DNA of 55,619 nucleotides from Christensenella sp. UBA5489 (GTDB lineage: Bacteria > Bacillota > Clostridia > Christensenellales > UBA1242). Shown here in pieces: positions 1 through 9,268 of the stretch (positions within the stretch are counted from its first letter, which is position 1; every line of letters begins with the position of its first letter). The position numbers were made by a program, and so were the translations under genes. Location of the stretch: positions 10,189-65,807 of the forward strand of contig DIPL01000020.1 of NCBI GenBank assembly GCA_002424095.1, read 5' to 3'. The notes under the pieces are model-generated. The model did not search any database, was not told where the DNA came from, and saw only the letters and a list, made by a program, of their open reading frames with translations.

Positions 1-1293
1 CTATTTAATTCTATCGCTTAATTTTCTTTCAAAAACATTTTGTCCTAGTTTCTTTGTTCTCTTTGCCCAGAAATTAGGTAATTTTAATTGTTCAAGATTA
101 ATTTCTTTTACGGAGGTGTTTTTCGCTAAATATTCGCTCGTAAATTTATTAATCAATTTTTCCTCTTTTTTACTGCATTTAGCAGAAAATTCAATCAGTT
201 TTTCAAGAGTTGCATTTTTGTTTTTTAGTTTATTGTCTCCTTCAATAAATTCACGTTCAAGTTCACGTGCCGCTTTGAGCCAATCATCAAGATTGACAAG
301 CCCGCCGTAAATTGCTCTATTAAACTTTTCTCTTTTCAGCCAATAGTCTAAACTGCTTGCTTCATCTGTAAAACAAGGTGGAATGACAAAACTTTCCAAA
401 CGGTCAAAATAAAGCGGTTTAAAAATCGACAAGCACGGAGTTGAACTGCCTGTTATCCATACCGTTATAAAATCATCTTTCACACTTGCCAACATACTGC
501 CTGTTGTATGGTCGCCTAAAAATCCTGCGTGCATACAAATACTTCGAACACTTCCTTTGTGTATACACTTTTTTTGATTTGTTGCATGCTGTCTTAAAAT
601 ATTAAAATAGTTTGATAAATCATATTCTTCAATTTCTTTTAATTTCTCACTTCCTATTTTCATTCTGTTTTTAGAACCTGAAAAGAAAGTGAAAATCGGC
701 TCAGAAAAACGCCTTGTAAAATGTGCTTTTATTGATGAATCTGAAACATTTTCATCAAGCGAAAGTCTGTTGGAAATATTCGCACAATTCTCTGCTTTTT
801 TAACCGCATAATCTCTTCCTGCTGTTTCCAAAATATATGCTTCGTTTTTATCTGAAATTAAATATGAGTTATCATAATAAAATTCGTGGTCAAAGCCACA
901 ATTTCCGCCCTGCCCAAATTCTTTTAATAAACTTATAATTTCATCAACGGCAATGCGAGCGGTTTTACTACGTTCAAGGGCAAGTCTAACAAAATCCATT
1001 CCAATAAGTGATTGAATTTTTTTAGTTTTTGTTTTTGTAAAAACGGCTTCGTTGCCAACGCACACGCCGAATTCATTAACGCCCATTTCAGCACCCCAAG
1101 TCCACGAAGGTTTGACAAGTAACACGGCATAATGTTTCTTTTTGTCGGGAATTTTAATATACGTACATTCAACTTCACCACGTGCCTTTTCCGCAGGAAA
1201 AAAGACGCAAAGATTTGGTTCGTTTGCCGCTCTATCGCTGTTTTTCAAAAAAATTGAAAAGCCATCTTTTTTTTGCCATAGTGTATCACACAT
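1..1293 (-). CDS. secernin-family peptidase (C69-like dipeptidase)
   Basis: This 430-residue protein begins Met-Cys-Asp-Thr, so Cys2 would become the N-terminal nucleophile after Met removal, as in peptidase family C69 and secernins. The early part follows the family pattern: a KNSDR motif near residue 18, then a WGAEMGVNEFGVCVGNEA stretch near residue 66. Members of this Ntn-hydrolase family hydrolyse dipeptides or amide bonds; the substrate cannot be told here. No signal peptide is visible, so it is probably cytoplasmic. The ATG is preceded by GAGAGG. It is last in a minus-strand run but is separated from the DUF4363 gene by about 160 bases that hold its own promoter and a palindrome. The stop codon occupies the first three bases of the window, so the gene is complete. 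Confidence 0.85.
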   Translation of the reverse strand: MCDTLWQKKDGFSIFLKNSDRAANEPNLCVFFPAEKARGEVECTYIKIPDKKKHYAVLLVKPSWTWGAEMGVNEFGVCVGNEAVFTKTKTKKIQSLIGMDFVRLALERSKTARIAVDEIISLLKEFGQGGNCGFDHEFYYDNSYLISDKNEAYILETAGRDYAVKKAENCANISNRLSLDENVSDSSIKAHFTRRFSEPIFTFFSGSKNRMKIGSEKLKEIEEYDLSNYFNILRQHATNQKKCIHKGSVRSICMHAGFLGDHTTGSMLASVKDDFITVWITGSSTPCLSIFKPLYFDRLESFVIPPCFTDEASSLDYWLKREKFNRAIYGGLVNLDDWLKAARELEREFIEGDNKLKNKNATLEKLIEFSAKCSKKEEKLINKFTSEYLAKNTSVKEINLEQLKLPNFWAKRTKKLGQNVFERKLSDRIK

Positions 1294-1358
1294 AAAAAAC
1301 CTCTCAAAAATGATATTTTTTAAATAAAAATTACCTACAAATTTTCTATGTTTGTTTC

Positions 1359-1373
1359 ATTCTTATTAAGAAT
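1359..1373. promoter_or_regulatory. palindromic operator candidate at secernin promoter
   Basis: ATTCTTA-T-TAAGAAT is a perfect 7-bp inverted repeat with a single central base. It overlaps the end of the -10 hexamer and the expected transcription start of the secernin-type gene, a position typical of a repressor site. The regulator is unknown. Confidence 0.4.
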
Positions 1374-1398
1374 ATATCATATTTCAAGAAGTAATCAA
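1371..1398 (-). promoter_or_regulatory. sigma-A type promoter of the secernin-family gene
   Basis: On the minus strand TTGATT (1393-1398) and TATATT (1371-1376) are separated by 16 bases, with TG one base upstream of the -10 (extended -10). The untranslated leader would be about 70 bases. Confidence 0.55.
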
Positions 1399-1457
1399 AA
1401 TAATTTTCTAATTATTAAAATCTTTACAAAATTTTTATTAATTAAAATATTTCAAAA

Positions 1458-1850
1458 TTATAAAATATTGTCTAACGCAATGCCCATAACTTGTCTATAA
1501 CTATCGGTAAAATATAAGATTTGTGCTAAACTTGCCTTAAAATCTGTTGTGTCATTTTCCACAATATATATTTTCATTTTTGTAATTTCAACACCAATTT
1601 CTTCTATATCTTTATAATTGACCAAAAAACAGAAGTTTAATTCATAACTATCCCATTCTTTTTCCATATCTTCAACAAGTTCATAAATTTCCGTTGTGTT
1701 AATATCTTCCTTGCCCTCGACAACGTCTATGATATTATAAACTTTTTCTTCCATCGTGGAAAGATAAGCCTCGACCATAACTTGCTCCCAAACGCAAACA
1801 CCTGCCAAAAGTACTATAATTATAAGGATGTAAACAAGTCTATTATTCAT
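1458..1850 (-). CDS. DUF4363-like membrane-anchored protein
   Basis: A 130-residue protein with one N-terminal hydrophobic segment (about residues 4-22) followed by an amphipathic, acidic, mainly helical region. Length, topology and its place directly after a DUF421 gene fit the DUF4363 family, whose function is unknown. Its ATG shares one base with the TAA of the upstream DUF421 gene (TAATG), so translation is probably coupled. I infer a small protein held on the outside of the membrane that works with the DUF421 partner. Family assignment rests on length, topology and context. Confidence 0.65.
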   Translation of the reverse strand: MNNRLVYILIIIVLLAGVCVWEQVMVEAYLSTMEEKVYNIIDVVEGKEDINTTEIYELVEDMEKEWDSYELNFCFLVNYKDIEEIGVEITKMKIYIVENDTTDFKASLAQILYFTDSYRQVMGIALDNIL

Positions 1851-2569
1851 TATGTTAAATTTTCTCCTTTATAATTTATATCAAAAACTTTATAAGGTTG
1901 ATTTTTGGCTTGAATATAAATGTTTCCTGTTTTATTTATTGATAAAATCAAAATATCTTTTATGTTTTCAATATCCGCTTTTTTCATTATCTCTTCAATG
2001 TCTGATATCGAAAGTTCAGCCTTTTCAAGATTTTCTTTCATCACTTTTCCGCCGGCAATCAGCGAAATAGAAACTTGACTTTCTTCAACGTCAAGATTTA
2101 AAGAACGATTTTCAACAGGAGAAAAAGCAGATTTAGGCAAAATACTTATTGAACCGTTCGTTTCCATAATAGCATATTGAATTTCTTGCAAATCAAAATA
2201 GCCAAGTGCTCGCATTGCTTCAAAAAGGTCATCCATTGTTACATCGAGTTTTTGAAGTGCCTTGAAGTCAACGCCGTTCGGATTTACTATAATAACTGGT
2301 TTTCCGCTGATAAACTGGCTCACTTTGGTACTTTTCATTGAAATTATAGTTAAAAAATAATGCACCACGACAAGTGTCAAAAGTGGCACTACGCCGTGCA
2401 TTATAGGAACAGCCGCTTCGGTCATCGGAATTGTGGCAAGGTCGGCAATAATTAATGTTAAAACAAGTTCAAATGGTTGCATTTGTCCAATTTGTCTTTT
2501 TCCCATTAACCGAAAAACCAACAGCACAAGTAAATATATAACCGTCGCTCTTATTATTAGTGTTAACAT
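1850..2569 (-). CDS. DUF421 (YetF-like) membrane protein
   Basis: This 239-residue protein has about three N-terminal transmembrane segments (through about residue 80), with the typical stretch RLMGKRQIGQMQPFELVLTL near residue 20, then a soluble mixed alpha/beta domain. This is the DUF421/YetF architecture. YetF-like proteins are membrane proteins linked to spore or envelope biology in some Bacillota, with no established reaction. No good ribosome binding site precedes the ATG; TATAAT-like bases lie directly upstream, so a leaderless start is possible but uncertain. It overlaps the DUF4363 gene by one base. Confidence 0.85.
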   Translation of the reverse strand: MLTLIIRATVIYLLVLLVFRLMGKRQIGQMQPFELVLTLIIADLATIPMTEAAVPIMHGVVPLLTLVVVHYFLTIISMKSTKVSQFISGKPVIIVNPNGVDFKALQKLDVTMDDLFEAMRALGYFDLQEIQYAIMETNGSISILPKSAFSPVENRSLNLDVEESQVSISLIAGGKVMKENLEKAELSISDIEEIMKKADIENIKDILILSINKTGNIYIQAKNQPYKVFDINYKGENLT

Positions 2570-2612
2570 AATTATATTATGTTTTATTTATTGAAAATTA
2601 TTATATTTTTAT

Positions 2613-3554
2613 TTACACTCTTATTCTTAAAAATTTTAATATTGTTTCCTTATATTCTTTTTCGTATGCAGGTAAACACTCTGCGTGTCCGGCCTTTGAA
2701 AAAGATTTTTTATGTCGTAAATGCTTTGGTGTTGCAGAATATAATTTATTTATCATTTCATAAGGCACAACTCGGTCATCTTTGCCGTGTATAAACAAAA
2801 TCGGAACTTTACATTTTGGAAGTTGTTTAATGCTGTCGGCTTCTTTTAATGAATAACCGCATCTCAGTTTTGCATAATCATTAAACAACATCATTGTCAA
2901 CCAAAAAGGAATCGGCACAATATTACTTATAAAAAATTTAAACTCATCGTATACATTTGTATATCCACAATCAGAAATTAAGTGTGTTACATTTTTGGGA
3001 AGTTTTTCGCCTGATAGCATACAAACCGTTGCTCCACCCATTGAAAGACCAAATATAATAATTTCACAGTCATCACCAAACTTCTGTATAACTTTATCAA
3101 TAATTTTAAGAATATCCAATCTATCAAGCCAACCCATACCAACATAATCACCTTCGCTCTCGCCGTGTCCTAAATTTTGAGTTACAACTAAATTATAGCC
3201 AAACTCTAAAAACATTTCAGCATATTTATTCATTTCAACGTATCTTGCGAAATAGCCGTGAATTACAATTGCAACTTTTTTCGAATCATTCACTTTTAAA
3301 AATAAGGGATATAGTTTTGCGTTGTTATGACCAATTACACAAACTTTTTTAAAATCATATTTTTTCCACCAATCGTAGTCCATTTTATAAAGTTTTGCAG
3401 CAATTGCATCTATTTCATAATTGACAACTTTTTCGGCAATTGAACGTCTTTTTAAACAAAGACGATAGCAAATCTCGCCTATTGTTAAATATAAAAAAAG
3501 CATTACAAAAATTACTATGGCAATTATTAAAATCAAAATTTCCACAAAGCCCAT
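2613..3554 (-). CDS. alpha/beta hydrolase with N-terminal membrane anchor
   Basis: A 313-residue protein with one N-terminal transmembrane helix (about residues 4-26) and an S33-type alpha/beta-hydrolase domain. The HGYF stretch near residue 99 gives the oxyanion region and GLSMGG carries the nucleophile Ser171. HGKDDRVVP supplies the acidic residue and the C-terminal AGHAE the histidine. It resembles the membrane-tethered lysophospholipase or esterase group common in Clostridia. Its start has a GGAGA site and lies 12 bases after plsY, so it is likely co-transcribed with der-plsY. A lipid-related substrate is an inference from that context. Confidence 0.8.
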   Translation of the reverse strand: MGFVEILILIIAIVIFVMLFLYLTIGEICYRLCLKRRSIAEKVVNYEIDAIAAKLYKMDYDWWKKYDFKKVCVIGHNNAKLYPLFLKVNDSKKVAIVIHGYFARYVEMNKYAEMFLEFGYNLVVTQNLGHGESEGDYVGMGWLDRLDILKIIDKVIQKFGDDCEIIIFGLSMGGATVCMLSGEKLPKNVTHLISDCGYTNVYDEFKFFISNIVPIPFWLTMMLFNDYAKLRCGYSLKEADSIKQLPKCKVPILFIHGKDDRVVPYEMINKLYSATPKHLRHKKSFSKAGHAECLPAYEKEYKETILKFLRIRV

Positions 3555-3566
3555 TCAATTCTCCAT

Positions 3567-4286
3567 TTATCCTATTTCTTCTTTTTTCTCTTCTTTTCTT
3601 TTTTTTCGGGATTTTTTTCCGCCGATGTTTTTTAATTTATCCATAAGATTTATTTTATTTTCTTTTCCGATTAACAATCTAAATATATTTTGCCTGTGCA
3701 TAAACCAAGCCAAAAAGAATAAGACAAATAATAATATTTTAAGTATAAGCGTTTCTGTCGTTGTGTAAGGTGATGCATTAATTCTATATGCTTCAAATAA
3801 AGTTAATGATGTTATGAGAATAAAAGAACCTATTGCTCCGTAATCAAACAGCAATAAATAAAAGAAAACGCCGACAAGGACAATTAATGTTATGAGCGGA
3901 TGAGCGACTAAAAAAATTCCAAGCATACAGGCAATTCCTTTGCCACCTTTAAAGTTATATAGAACTGGAAAATTGTGTCCGAGAACAGCCGCAAGACCAG
4001 CCGAATACAAAGCAATATAAGCAAGTGCTTCGCCGCCTGTTCCGCCAAAGATGAAGAAACCCGCAGCGGAGGGAATTGCTCCTTTCAGAGCGTCCAAAAC
4101 AAGTGTTAAAAAGCCCATTTTAAAGCCAAACGTACGTAGCATATTTGTCATTCCAGGATTTCCGCTTCCCTGTTTTGTTATATCAATGTTTTTTTTCGAA
4201 GCGAGAATACGTGAAGGACTGAAATTTCCAATAAAATATGATGCAATAATTAATATTATAAATATAATTATTTGAAAAATACTCAT
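3567..4286 (-). CDS. plsY: glycerol-3-phosphate acyltransferase PlsY
   Basis: PlsY moves an acyl group from acyl phosphate to glycerol-3-phosphate, the first step of bacterial phospholipid synthesis, in the cytoplasmic membrane. This 239-residue protein has the expected five or so transmembrane segments. It also has the family motifs GSGNPGMTNMLRTFG (near residue 41) and GGKGIACMLG (near residue 113). It carries a C-terminal basic tail rich in Lys/Arg/Glu that is longer than in many homologues. The start has AGGAG at good spacing. It lies directly after der, the usual neighbour in Bacillota. Confidence 0.95.
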   Translation of the reverse strand: MSIFQIIIFIILIIASYFIGNFSPSRILASKKNIDITKQGSGNPGMTNMLRTFGFKMGFLTLVLDALKGAIPSAAGFFIFGGTGGEALAYIALYSAGLAAVLGHNFPVLYNFKGGKGIACMLGIFLVAHPLITLIVLVGVFFYLLLFDYGAIGSFILITSLTLFEAYRINASPYTTTETLILKILLFVLFFLAWFMHRQNIFRLLIGKENKINLMDKLKNIGGKKSRKKRKEEKKEEIG

Positions 4287-4337
4287 AAAATCTCCTAAAA
4301 ATTTTATAACAAAATCTTATAATTGATATTATACTTA

Positions 4338-5687
4338 TCATTCTGATTTTGGTTCGCTACGTTTATAGCCACCAGCAACGCCAGTTTGCTTTATAATAAA
4401 TTTTATAGGTGTTCCTGAAAAATCTGCGGCTCTTCGGAAATAGTTTTCAAGATAACGCAAATATGAAAAATGTATAAGTTCTTCATCGTTTACAAATAAT
4501 GCAAACGTTGGCGGATATACGCTGACTTGCGTTATATATTTGACTTTTAAGCGACGATTTTTTCGCATTGGCGGTTCATTTTCCAAAATTGCACTTGCTA
4601 AAAGATTATTCAATACTCCTGTTTTTATTCTTCTTCCAGCATTTTTTAAAACTTTATCAACTTCAACCATTATTTCACCGAAGCGCTTTCCTGTTTTCGC
4701 CGAAATATATAAAGATTTAAAGTAATTCATAAATTTTAATTTTTCACTTAATATTTTATTAAACTGATTTATTGTCTTATCGTCTTTTTCTATGATGTCC
4801 CATTTATTCATTATAATCAGCGACGGTTTTCCTTCTTCATGCACAAGTCCGGCAATTCGAACATCTTGCTCCGTAGCACCTTCTTCGGCATCAAAAACAA
4901 CCAGCACAACATCGGCACGGCGAATGGCTTCAATTGCACGCAAGGCGGAATAATGTTCGATTCCTTGATTTTCATAAGCACTTTTTTTTCTCAAACCTGC
5001 CGTATCAACAATTGTATAATCTTTTTTGTTATACTTGAACTTGCTGTCAATGGCATCACGTGTTGTTCCTGCAATATCACTCACCATAACACGTTCTTCG
5101 CCTAAAATACGGTTCACAATCGAACTTTTGCCAACGTTCGGACGACCAACCACAGCAATTTTAATCGAATTGTCTTCAACAATTTCTTCACTTTTCGGCA
5201 AAAATTTCACAATCTCATCTAAAACATCTCCTAAGCCTTTCGCTTGCTTAACAGAAATAGGATGTGGCTCTCCAAGTCCGAGTTCATAAAAATCATAAGT
5301 TTTTTCGACTTCAAAATTATCAAGTTTATTGACTGCCAAAACAATATTTTTTTTACTTATTCTCAATAAATCTGCAATTTCCTTATCGCTGTTACTTATC
5401 CCGTCTTTTCCGTCAACTAAAAAGACAATAACATCTGCAAGTTCAATGGCAATTTCGGCTTGTCTGAAAATGTTTTTTTGAAAACCATCTTCGCTTTTAG
5501 CATCTAACCCACCCGTATCGACAAGTGTAAAAGCATAGCCACACCATTCAGCATCGCCGTAAATTCTATCACGTGTAACTCCGGGAGTTGCGTCAATAAT
5601 ACTTATTCTTTTACCAACTATATAGTTAAAAAACGAACTTTTTCCGACATTTGGTCTTCCTATTATTGCAACAAGTGGTTTTCTCAA
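4338..5687 (-). CDS. der: ribosome biogenesis GTPase Der (EngA)
   Basis: Der is a double GTPase needed for maturation of the 50S ribosomal subunit. Two G domains are visible, each with GRPNVGKSS (P-loop) and DTxGL (G3), and with NKLD or NKWD (G4), followed by a KH-like C-terminal domain. I choose a TTG start at 5687, giving 449 aa. AAAGGAG lies six bases before it, the protein then begins L-R-K-P just ahead of the first G1 motif as in homologues, and a promoter occupies the region that a longer reading would translate. It begins the run der-plsY-hydrolase. Confidence 0.95.
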   Translation of the reverse strand: MRKPLVAIIGRPNVGKSSFFNYIVGKRISIIDATPGVTRDRIYGDAEWCGYAFTLVDTGGLDAKSEDGFQKNIFRQAEIAIELADVIVFLVDGKDGISNSDKEIADLLRISKKNIVLAVNKLDNFEVEKTYDFYELGLGEPHPISVKQAKGLGDVLDEIVKFLPKSEEIVEDNSIKIAVVGRPNVGKSSIVNRILGEERVMVSDIAGTTRDAIDSKFKYNKKDYTIVDTAGLRKKSAYENQGIEHYSALRAIEAIRRADVVLVVFDAEEGATEQDVRIAGLVHEEGKPSLIIMNKWDIIEKDDKTINQFNKILSEKLKFMNYFKSLYISAKTGKRFGEIMVEVDKVLKNAGRRIKTGVLNNLLASAILENEPPMRKNRRLKVKYITQVSVYPPTFALFVNDEELIHFSYLRYLENYFRRAADFSGTPIKFIIKQTGVAGGYKRSEPKSE

Positions 5688-5730
5688 TTTTTTCTCCTTT
5701 CTGTCTGTTTTTTCAAACACTATTAAAAAT

Positions 5731-5759
5731 ATAATATCATAACCGCATTTTAAAATCAA
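5731..5759 (-). promoter_or_regulatory. promoter of der-plsY operon
   Basis: On the minus strand TTGATT (5754-5759) and TATTAT (5731-5736) are separated by 17 bases, with TG one base before the -10. Transcription would start near 5724, about 37 bases before the TTG start of der. Confidence 0.65.
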
Positions 5760-5797
5760 GAATTTTGTCTCTTTAAAAAATCAAATCCACGAGAAAC

Positions 5798-5826
5798 TTG
5801 ACATAATAAAATATAGATAGTAAAAT
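5798..5826 (+). promoter_or_regulatory. promoter of the htrA-like gene
   Basis: TTGACA (5798-5803), a 17-base spacer and TAAAAT (5821-5826) make a near-consensus sigma-A promoter. It would give a leader of about 165 bases. A second TTGACA at 5877-5882 has no convincing -10. Confidence 0.6.
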
Positions 5827-5997
5827 ATTAAGAAAGTATATATTTTTGAAAAATTGAGCAAAAATATATATAATGATTGACAATTAAACATATTTTACGC
5901 ATTACATAAATATTATTATATTTTTCATTTAATATTAAAAAAATCTTTAAAATCTTTAAGAATTCAGTAATAACTTTATAAGTTTAAAAAGGAAATT

Positions 5998-7092
5998 ATG
6001 AAAACAAGAAATTTTATTGCCGTTTTTGCAGTTTTTATGATTGCTATAATGCTTGGTGGTTGCAATGCTCCAATTAACGTGAACACTTCCACTGACCGTG
6101 CCGATATGGTTGAACAATATCTCGAAGCATCCGTTACGGTTATTGCAAAAGGCTCTTATAATTCAACAGGCAGTGGTATTGCAATTCACTCGGGCGGATA
6201 TATTGCCACGAACTATCACGTGGTTGACGATGTTATAGAAAATCCTGAAACCGGAACAGTTAGCATAGAAAAAATTGTCGATGGACAATTTAAGTCATAT
6301 GATGCAACGATTTTATGGTATAATGAAGATTTTGATTTAGCAGTAATTCGCAGTTCTTACAGAAATATTCCATATGTAAAAATGGAAGATAGATGGATTG
6401 ATTCCGCAAATCCTCTTAGATATACCGAAGAAGTTTGGGCTTTGGGCACACCTATTCACCGAAGTTTATATGGAACATATTCACAAGGATATATATCTTG
6501 CGCAAAACCTAATTTGCCTCGAATTTCACAAGAATCAGGAAGTGGAAGAATATATGAACATTTAATTCAACATACGGCGGCAATAAGCAGTGGTTCAAGC
6601 GGTGGCGGTCTTTTTGATGCCGAAGGAAATTTATTGGGCTTAAATTCATTGTCAGTTGTTTCAGGTTCAGGCACAGCAAACGACCTTTATTTTGCAACGC
6701 CAATTTATCCTCTTATTAACATAATTTCGGAAATTGCTGAATTGCACGAAGATGGAGACCCCGACACAAACTATCGCTTTCCGAGTATTAATGCTGAATT
6801 CGTAGACAGAGAGACTGATGATTATGAGTCATTTACTAAATTGGGCGTTCTGATTGAAAGCGTTGACCTCTTTGGAGTATCATTTAATAAACTCCTTGAA
6901 GATGATATAATAGTAGGAATTCGAGGAGTTGACATCGACTCTAAATATTATGAAGTTAATTTAAGGAACGATTTTCTCTATGCTCTTTCAAATTTTCAGC
7001 AAGGTGAAGCTGTAAAAATAACTGTTTTAAGAAAAGATATTGAAGAAGTTGTTACTATTTGCTTAGGTATAGATGAAGCATTTTGGGTATAG
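5998..7092 (+). CDS. HtrA/DegP-like serine protease lipoprotein
   Basis: A 364-residue trypsin-like protease with a lipoprotein signal peptide: hydrophobic residues 6-19, then a lipobox LGGC with lipidation Cys22. The catalytic triad is visible as His74 (TNYHVVDD), Asp113 (DFDLAVIR) and Ser201 in a GSSGG motif. A weak PDZ-like region follows at about residues 265-360. HtrA proteases degrade or check misfolded envelope proteins. It would act on the outer face of the membrane. The start has AAAGGA. The MreB-like gene follows after 61 bases that are rich in CAAAAACAATAA-type repeats, so the two are probably co-transcribed. Confidence 0.88.
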   Translation: MKTRNFIAVFAVFMIAIMLGGCNAPINVNTSTDRADMVEQYLEASVTVIAKGSYNSTGSGIAIHSGGYIATNYHVVDDVIENPETGTVSIEKIVDGQFKSYDATILWYNEDFDLAVIRSSYRNIPYVKMEDRWIDSANPLRYTEEVWALGTPIHRSLYGTYSQGYISCAKPNLPRISQESGSGRIYEHLIQHTAAISSGSSGGGLFDAEGNLLGLNSLSVVSGSGTANDLYFATPIYPLINIISEIAELHEDGDPDTNYRFPSINAEFVDRETDDYESFTKLGVLIESVDLFGVSFNKLLEDDIIVGIRGVDIDSKYYEVNLRNDFLYALSNFQQGEAVKITVLRKDIEEVVTICLGIDEAFWV

Positions 7093-7153
7093 AGAAAAAA
7101 TAAACAATAAAAAAAACAAAAACAATAAACAAAAACAATAACAAAGGAAAAAT

Positions 7154-8167
7154 ATGAAGATTAATATCGGCGTTGACTTCGGCGGCAGTTTTGTTTCAAT
7201 ATGTAAAAAAGGCGAAGGAATTGTCTTTAAAGAACCGTCGCTTATTTCTGTTAAAGGTGGAAATTCAAACTATGAAATTACCGCCGTTGGAAATGAAGCG
7301 AAAAAAAATCAAAATCAAATTCTTGAAGATATTTTGGTTTTCGCTCCGCTTTCGGAAGGAATTATCAAAAGCATCGACTATGCCGTATATTATTTGAATT
7401 ATGCTTTATCTAAAACTTTTAAAAACGTTCCCTTTCGTAAATTTTCAATTCTTATGGCGGTTCCGTGCGGAATTTCTCCCGAGGAAGAAGAAAAATATAA
7501 TTTAATATGCAAGAAAACTGGCATAAGAAAATCTAAAATGGTAAAGGGCGTTTTTTGTTCTTATTCGGCACAAGATATATTTTTGGCGGACGGAATTTTA
7601 TGCCCGAAAAATCAATCAAATGTTTCAGCCCATAAAAATGTAGGTCCCAAAATGATAATTGATGTCGGCGGAGCAAAAACAGATGTTGCTGTTATCGACA
7701 ACGGCACACTTCTTATTGGCACAACACTTGGAATTGGTGGCAATGCAATTGATAATTCAATAATTAATGAAGTTGAGAAAAAGTATAAAATAGGAATTGA
7801 TGAATCAATTGCAGAAACGATAAAAAACAATATCGGAAGTCTTTATCAAAATGATACATTGACAATTGAGATTGTTGGGCTAGACATCGAAAGTCAAAGT
7901 CCACGCAATTGCATTATATATTCAAAAGATATTCGAACTTGTCTATTGCCATATTTTATGGAAATTGCAAAAGTTGTAAAAGCAACGTTGGCAGAACTTC
8001 CACAATCCATCGCTGAAAAAATTATCCGCAATAGGGCACTTTTAACCGGCGGAGTTATGGGTATAAGCGGTGTTGAAAGATTTTTATCAAAAGAAGTCGG
8101 CATAAAATGCGAAATTAGCGAAAATAATGAAAACAGTGTGATTTTAGGTTTATTAAAAAATCTTTAA
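7154..8167 (+). CDS. mreB: divergent MreB-like actin homologue
   Basis: A 337-residue actin-fold ATPase that aligns along its length with MreB. Near the N-terminus GEGIVFKEPS corresponds to the usual KGKGIVLNEPS of MreB, followed by AVGNEAKK and PLSEGIIK. The nucleotide site is unusual: phosphate-1 reads VDFGGS instead of DLGTAN, phosphate-2 reads DVGGAKTD instead of DIGGGTTE, and the adenosine loop reads LTGGVMGI instead of LTGGGAL. MreB filaments guide lateral cell-wall synthesis on the inner membrane face. mreC and mreD do not follow; minD and minE do. AAAGGA precedes the start. It may be MreB proper or a paralogue. Confidence 0.75.
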   Translation: MKINIGVDFGGSFVSICKKGEGIVFKEPSLISVKGGNSNYEITAVGNEAKKNQNQILEDILVFAPLSEGIIKSIDYAVYYLNYALSKTFKNVPFRKFSILMAVPCGISPEEEEKYNLICKKTGIRKSKMVKGVFCSYSAQDIFLADGILCPKNQSNVSAHKNVGPKMIIDVGGAKTDVAVIDNGTLLIGTTLGIGGNAIDNSIINEVEKKYKIGIDESIAETIKNNIGSLYQNDTLTIEIVGLDIESQSPRNCIIYSKDIRTCLLPYFMEIAKVVKATLAELPQSIAEKIIRNRALLTGGVMGISGVERFLSKEVGIKCEISENNENSVILGLLKNL

Positions 8168-8440
8168 TTGCTATTTTATATCAATTAATTTAATTTAGAC
8201 TTTGAAAATCTTTGATTTTTAAATTTATTTTTGATTTGATTTTTCGTTTACAAAAAATAAAATACTTAAAAATAATTTATTTAGGGATTGTGTCTAAAAA
8301 CATACTGCTGGATAAGTATGCTTTGTTTTACAATTTTTTATATTTTAATATCGTAAATATTTTTAAAAAACAAAAAATGACAATTTGTTCTTTTTGAATT
8401 TGTTATGTTTTATAATAAAATTTTTACGGAGAAAAAATTA

Positions 8441-9232
8441 ATGGCAAGAAAAATTGTTATAACCAGTGGAAAAGGCGGAGTCGGCAAAACAACAGTTTGC
8501 GCAAATCTCGGCGTTAAACTTGCAAATATGGGGTTTAGAGTTGTTATGCTGGATGCCGATATTGGACTTAATAATTTAGATGTCGTAATGGGTATTGAAA
8601 GCAAAATTGTCTTTGATATTTCCGATGTTGTATCCGCAAAATGTCGCTTTAAACAAGCACTTATTCAAGATGATAGATATCCAACTTTATACATAATGCC
8701 GTCTGCGCAAATAGATTGCAAAAACTCGATTTCAGGTCCTCAATTTAAAAATGTTGTAGATATGCTTTCGCCTTCCTTTGATTATATCTTAATAGACTGC
8801 CCAGCGGGAATTGAATGTGGGTTTCACAGAGCAGTTTTTTGTGCGAATGAAGCATTAATTATCGTTACGCCACACATTTCAAGCGTACGTGATGCCGACA
8901 AAGTTCTCTCCATTTTATCAAGTTATAATTTGCATAGTAAGGCACTTATTGTAAACCGTGTGCGTGGAGATATGCTTTTAAGCGGTGAAATAATTTCAGT
9001 TGAAAAGATAATTTCTTTGCTTAGAATTCCAATAATGGGAGTGATTCCAGAAGACGATGCAATTTCAACATTATCATCTCTTGGTGCATTTGCATATGGC
9101 ACAAGCGGAGCAAAAGCATTTTCAATTCTTTCCGAAAACATACATAACGGTTCTAAAAAAATTTATGATTGCACTTATAAATACCGTGGAATTGTTGGAC
9201 TTATACGGCGAAATATAAAAAAGCGTGTTTAA
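8441..9232 (+). CDS. minD: septum site-determining ATPase MinD
   Basis: MinD is a membrane-associated ParA-type ATPase that places the division inhibitor MinC near the poles. The deviant Walker A motif GKGGVGKTT is at residues 10-18, LDADIGLNNLD follows, and DCPAG is the Walker B region. The C-terminus ends in a basic amphipathic stretch (IVGLIRRNIKKRV), the expected membrane-targeting helix. I start at 8441 because GGAG lies nine bases upstream and the protein then begins M-A-R-K as homologues do. The product is 263 aa. About 270 AT-rich bases without a clear gene precede it. Confidence 0.95.
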   Translation: MARKIVITSGKGGVGKTTVCANLGVKLANMGFRVVMLDADIGLNNLDVVMGIESKIVFDISDVVSAKCRFKQALIQDDRYPTLYIMPSAQIDCKNSISGPQFKNVVDMLSPSFDYILIDCPAGIECGFHRAVFCANEALIIVTPHISSVRDADKVLSILSSYNLHSKALIVNRVRGDMLLSGEIISVEKIISLLRIPIMGVIPEDDAISTLSSLGAFAYGTSGAKAFSILSENIHNGSKKIYDCTYKYRGIVGLIRRNIKKRV

Positions 9233-9245
9233 AAACTACGCTTTT
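9219..9245 (+). other. hairpin spanning the minD stop codon
   Basis: AAAAGCGT (9219-9226) and ACGCTTTT (9238-9245) form an 8-bp stem with an 11-base loop overlapping the end of minD. It may be a partial terminator or an RNA-processing site setting the MinD:MinE ratio. That role is an inference. Confidence 0.4.
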
Positions 9246-9268
9246 AATTTATTTAAAAGGAGATTAAA

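Noticed and set aside
5688..5759. 24-residue N-terminal extension of Der
   Set aside because: It overlaps a good promoter and lacks homology; the TTG at 5687 has an ideal AAAGGAG.
8212..8397. 61-residue hydrophobic/basic open frame before minD
   Set aside because: No ribosome binding site, composition expected from random AT-rich sequence (Phe, Ile, Lys, Leu), no recognisable motif.
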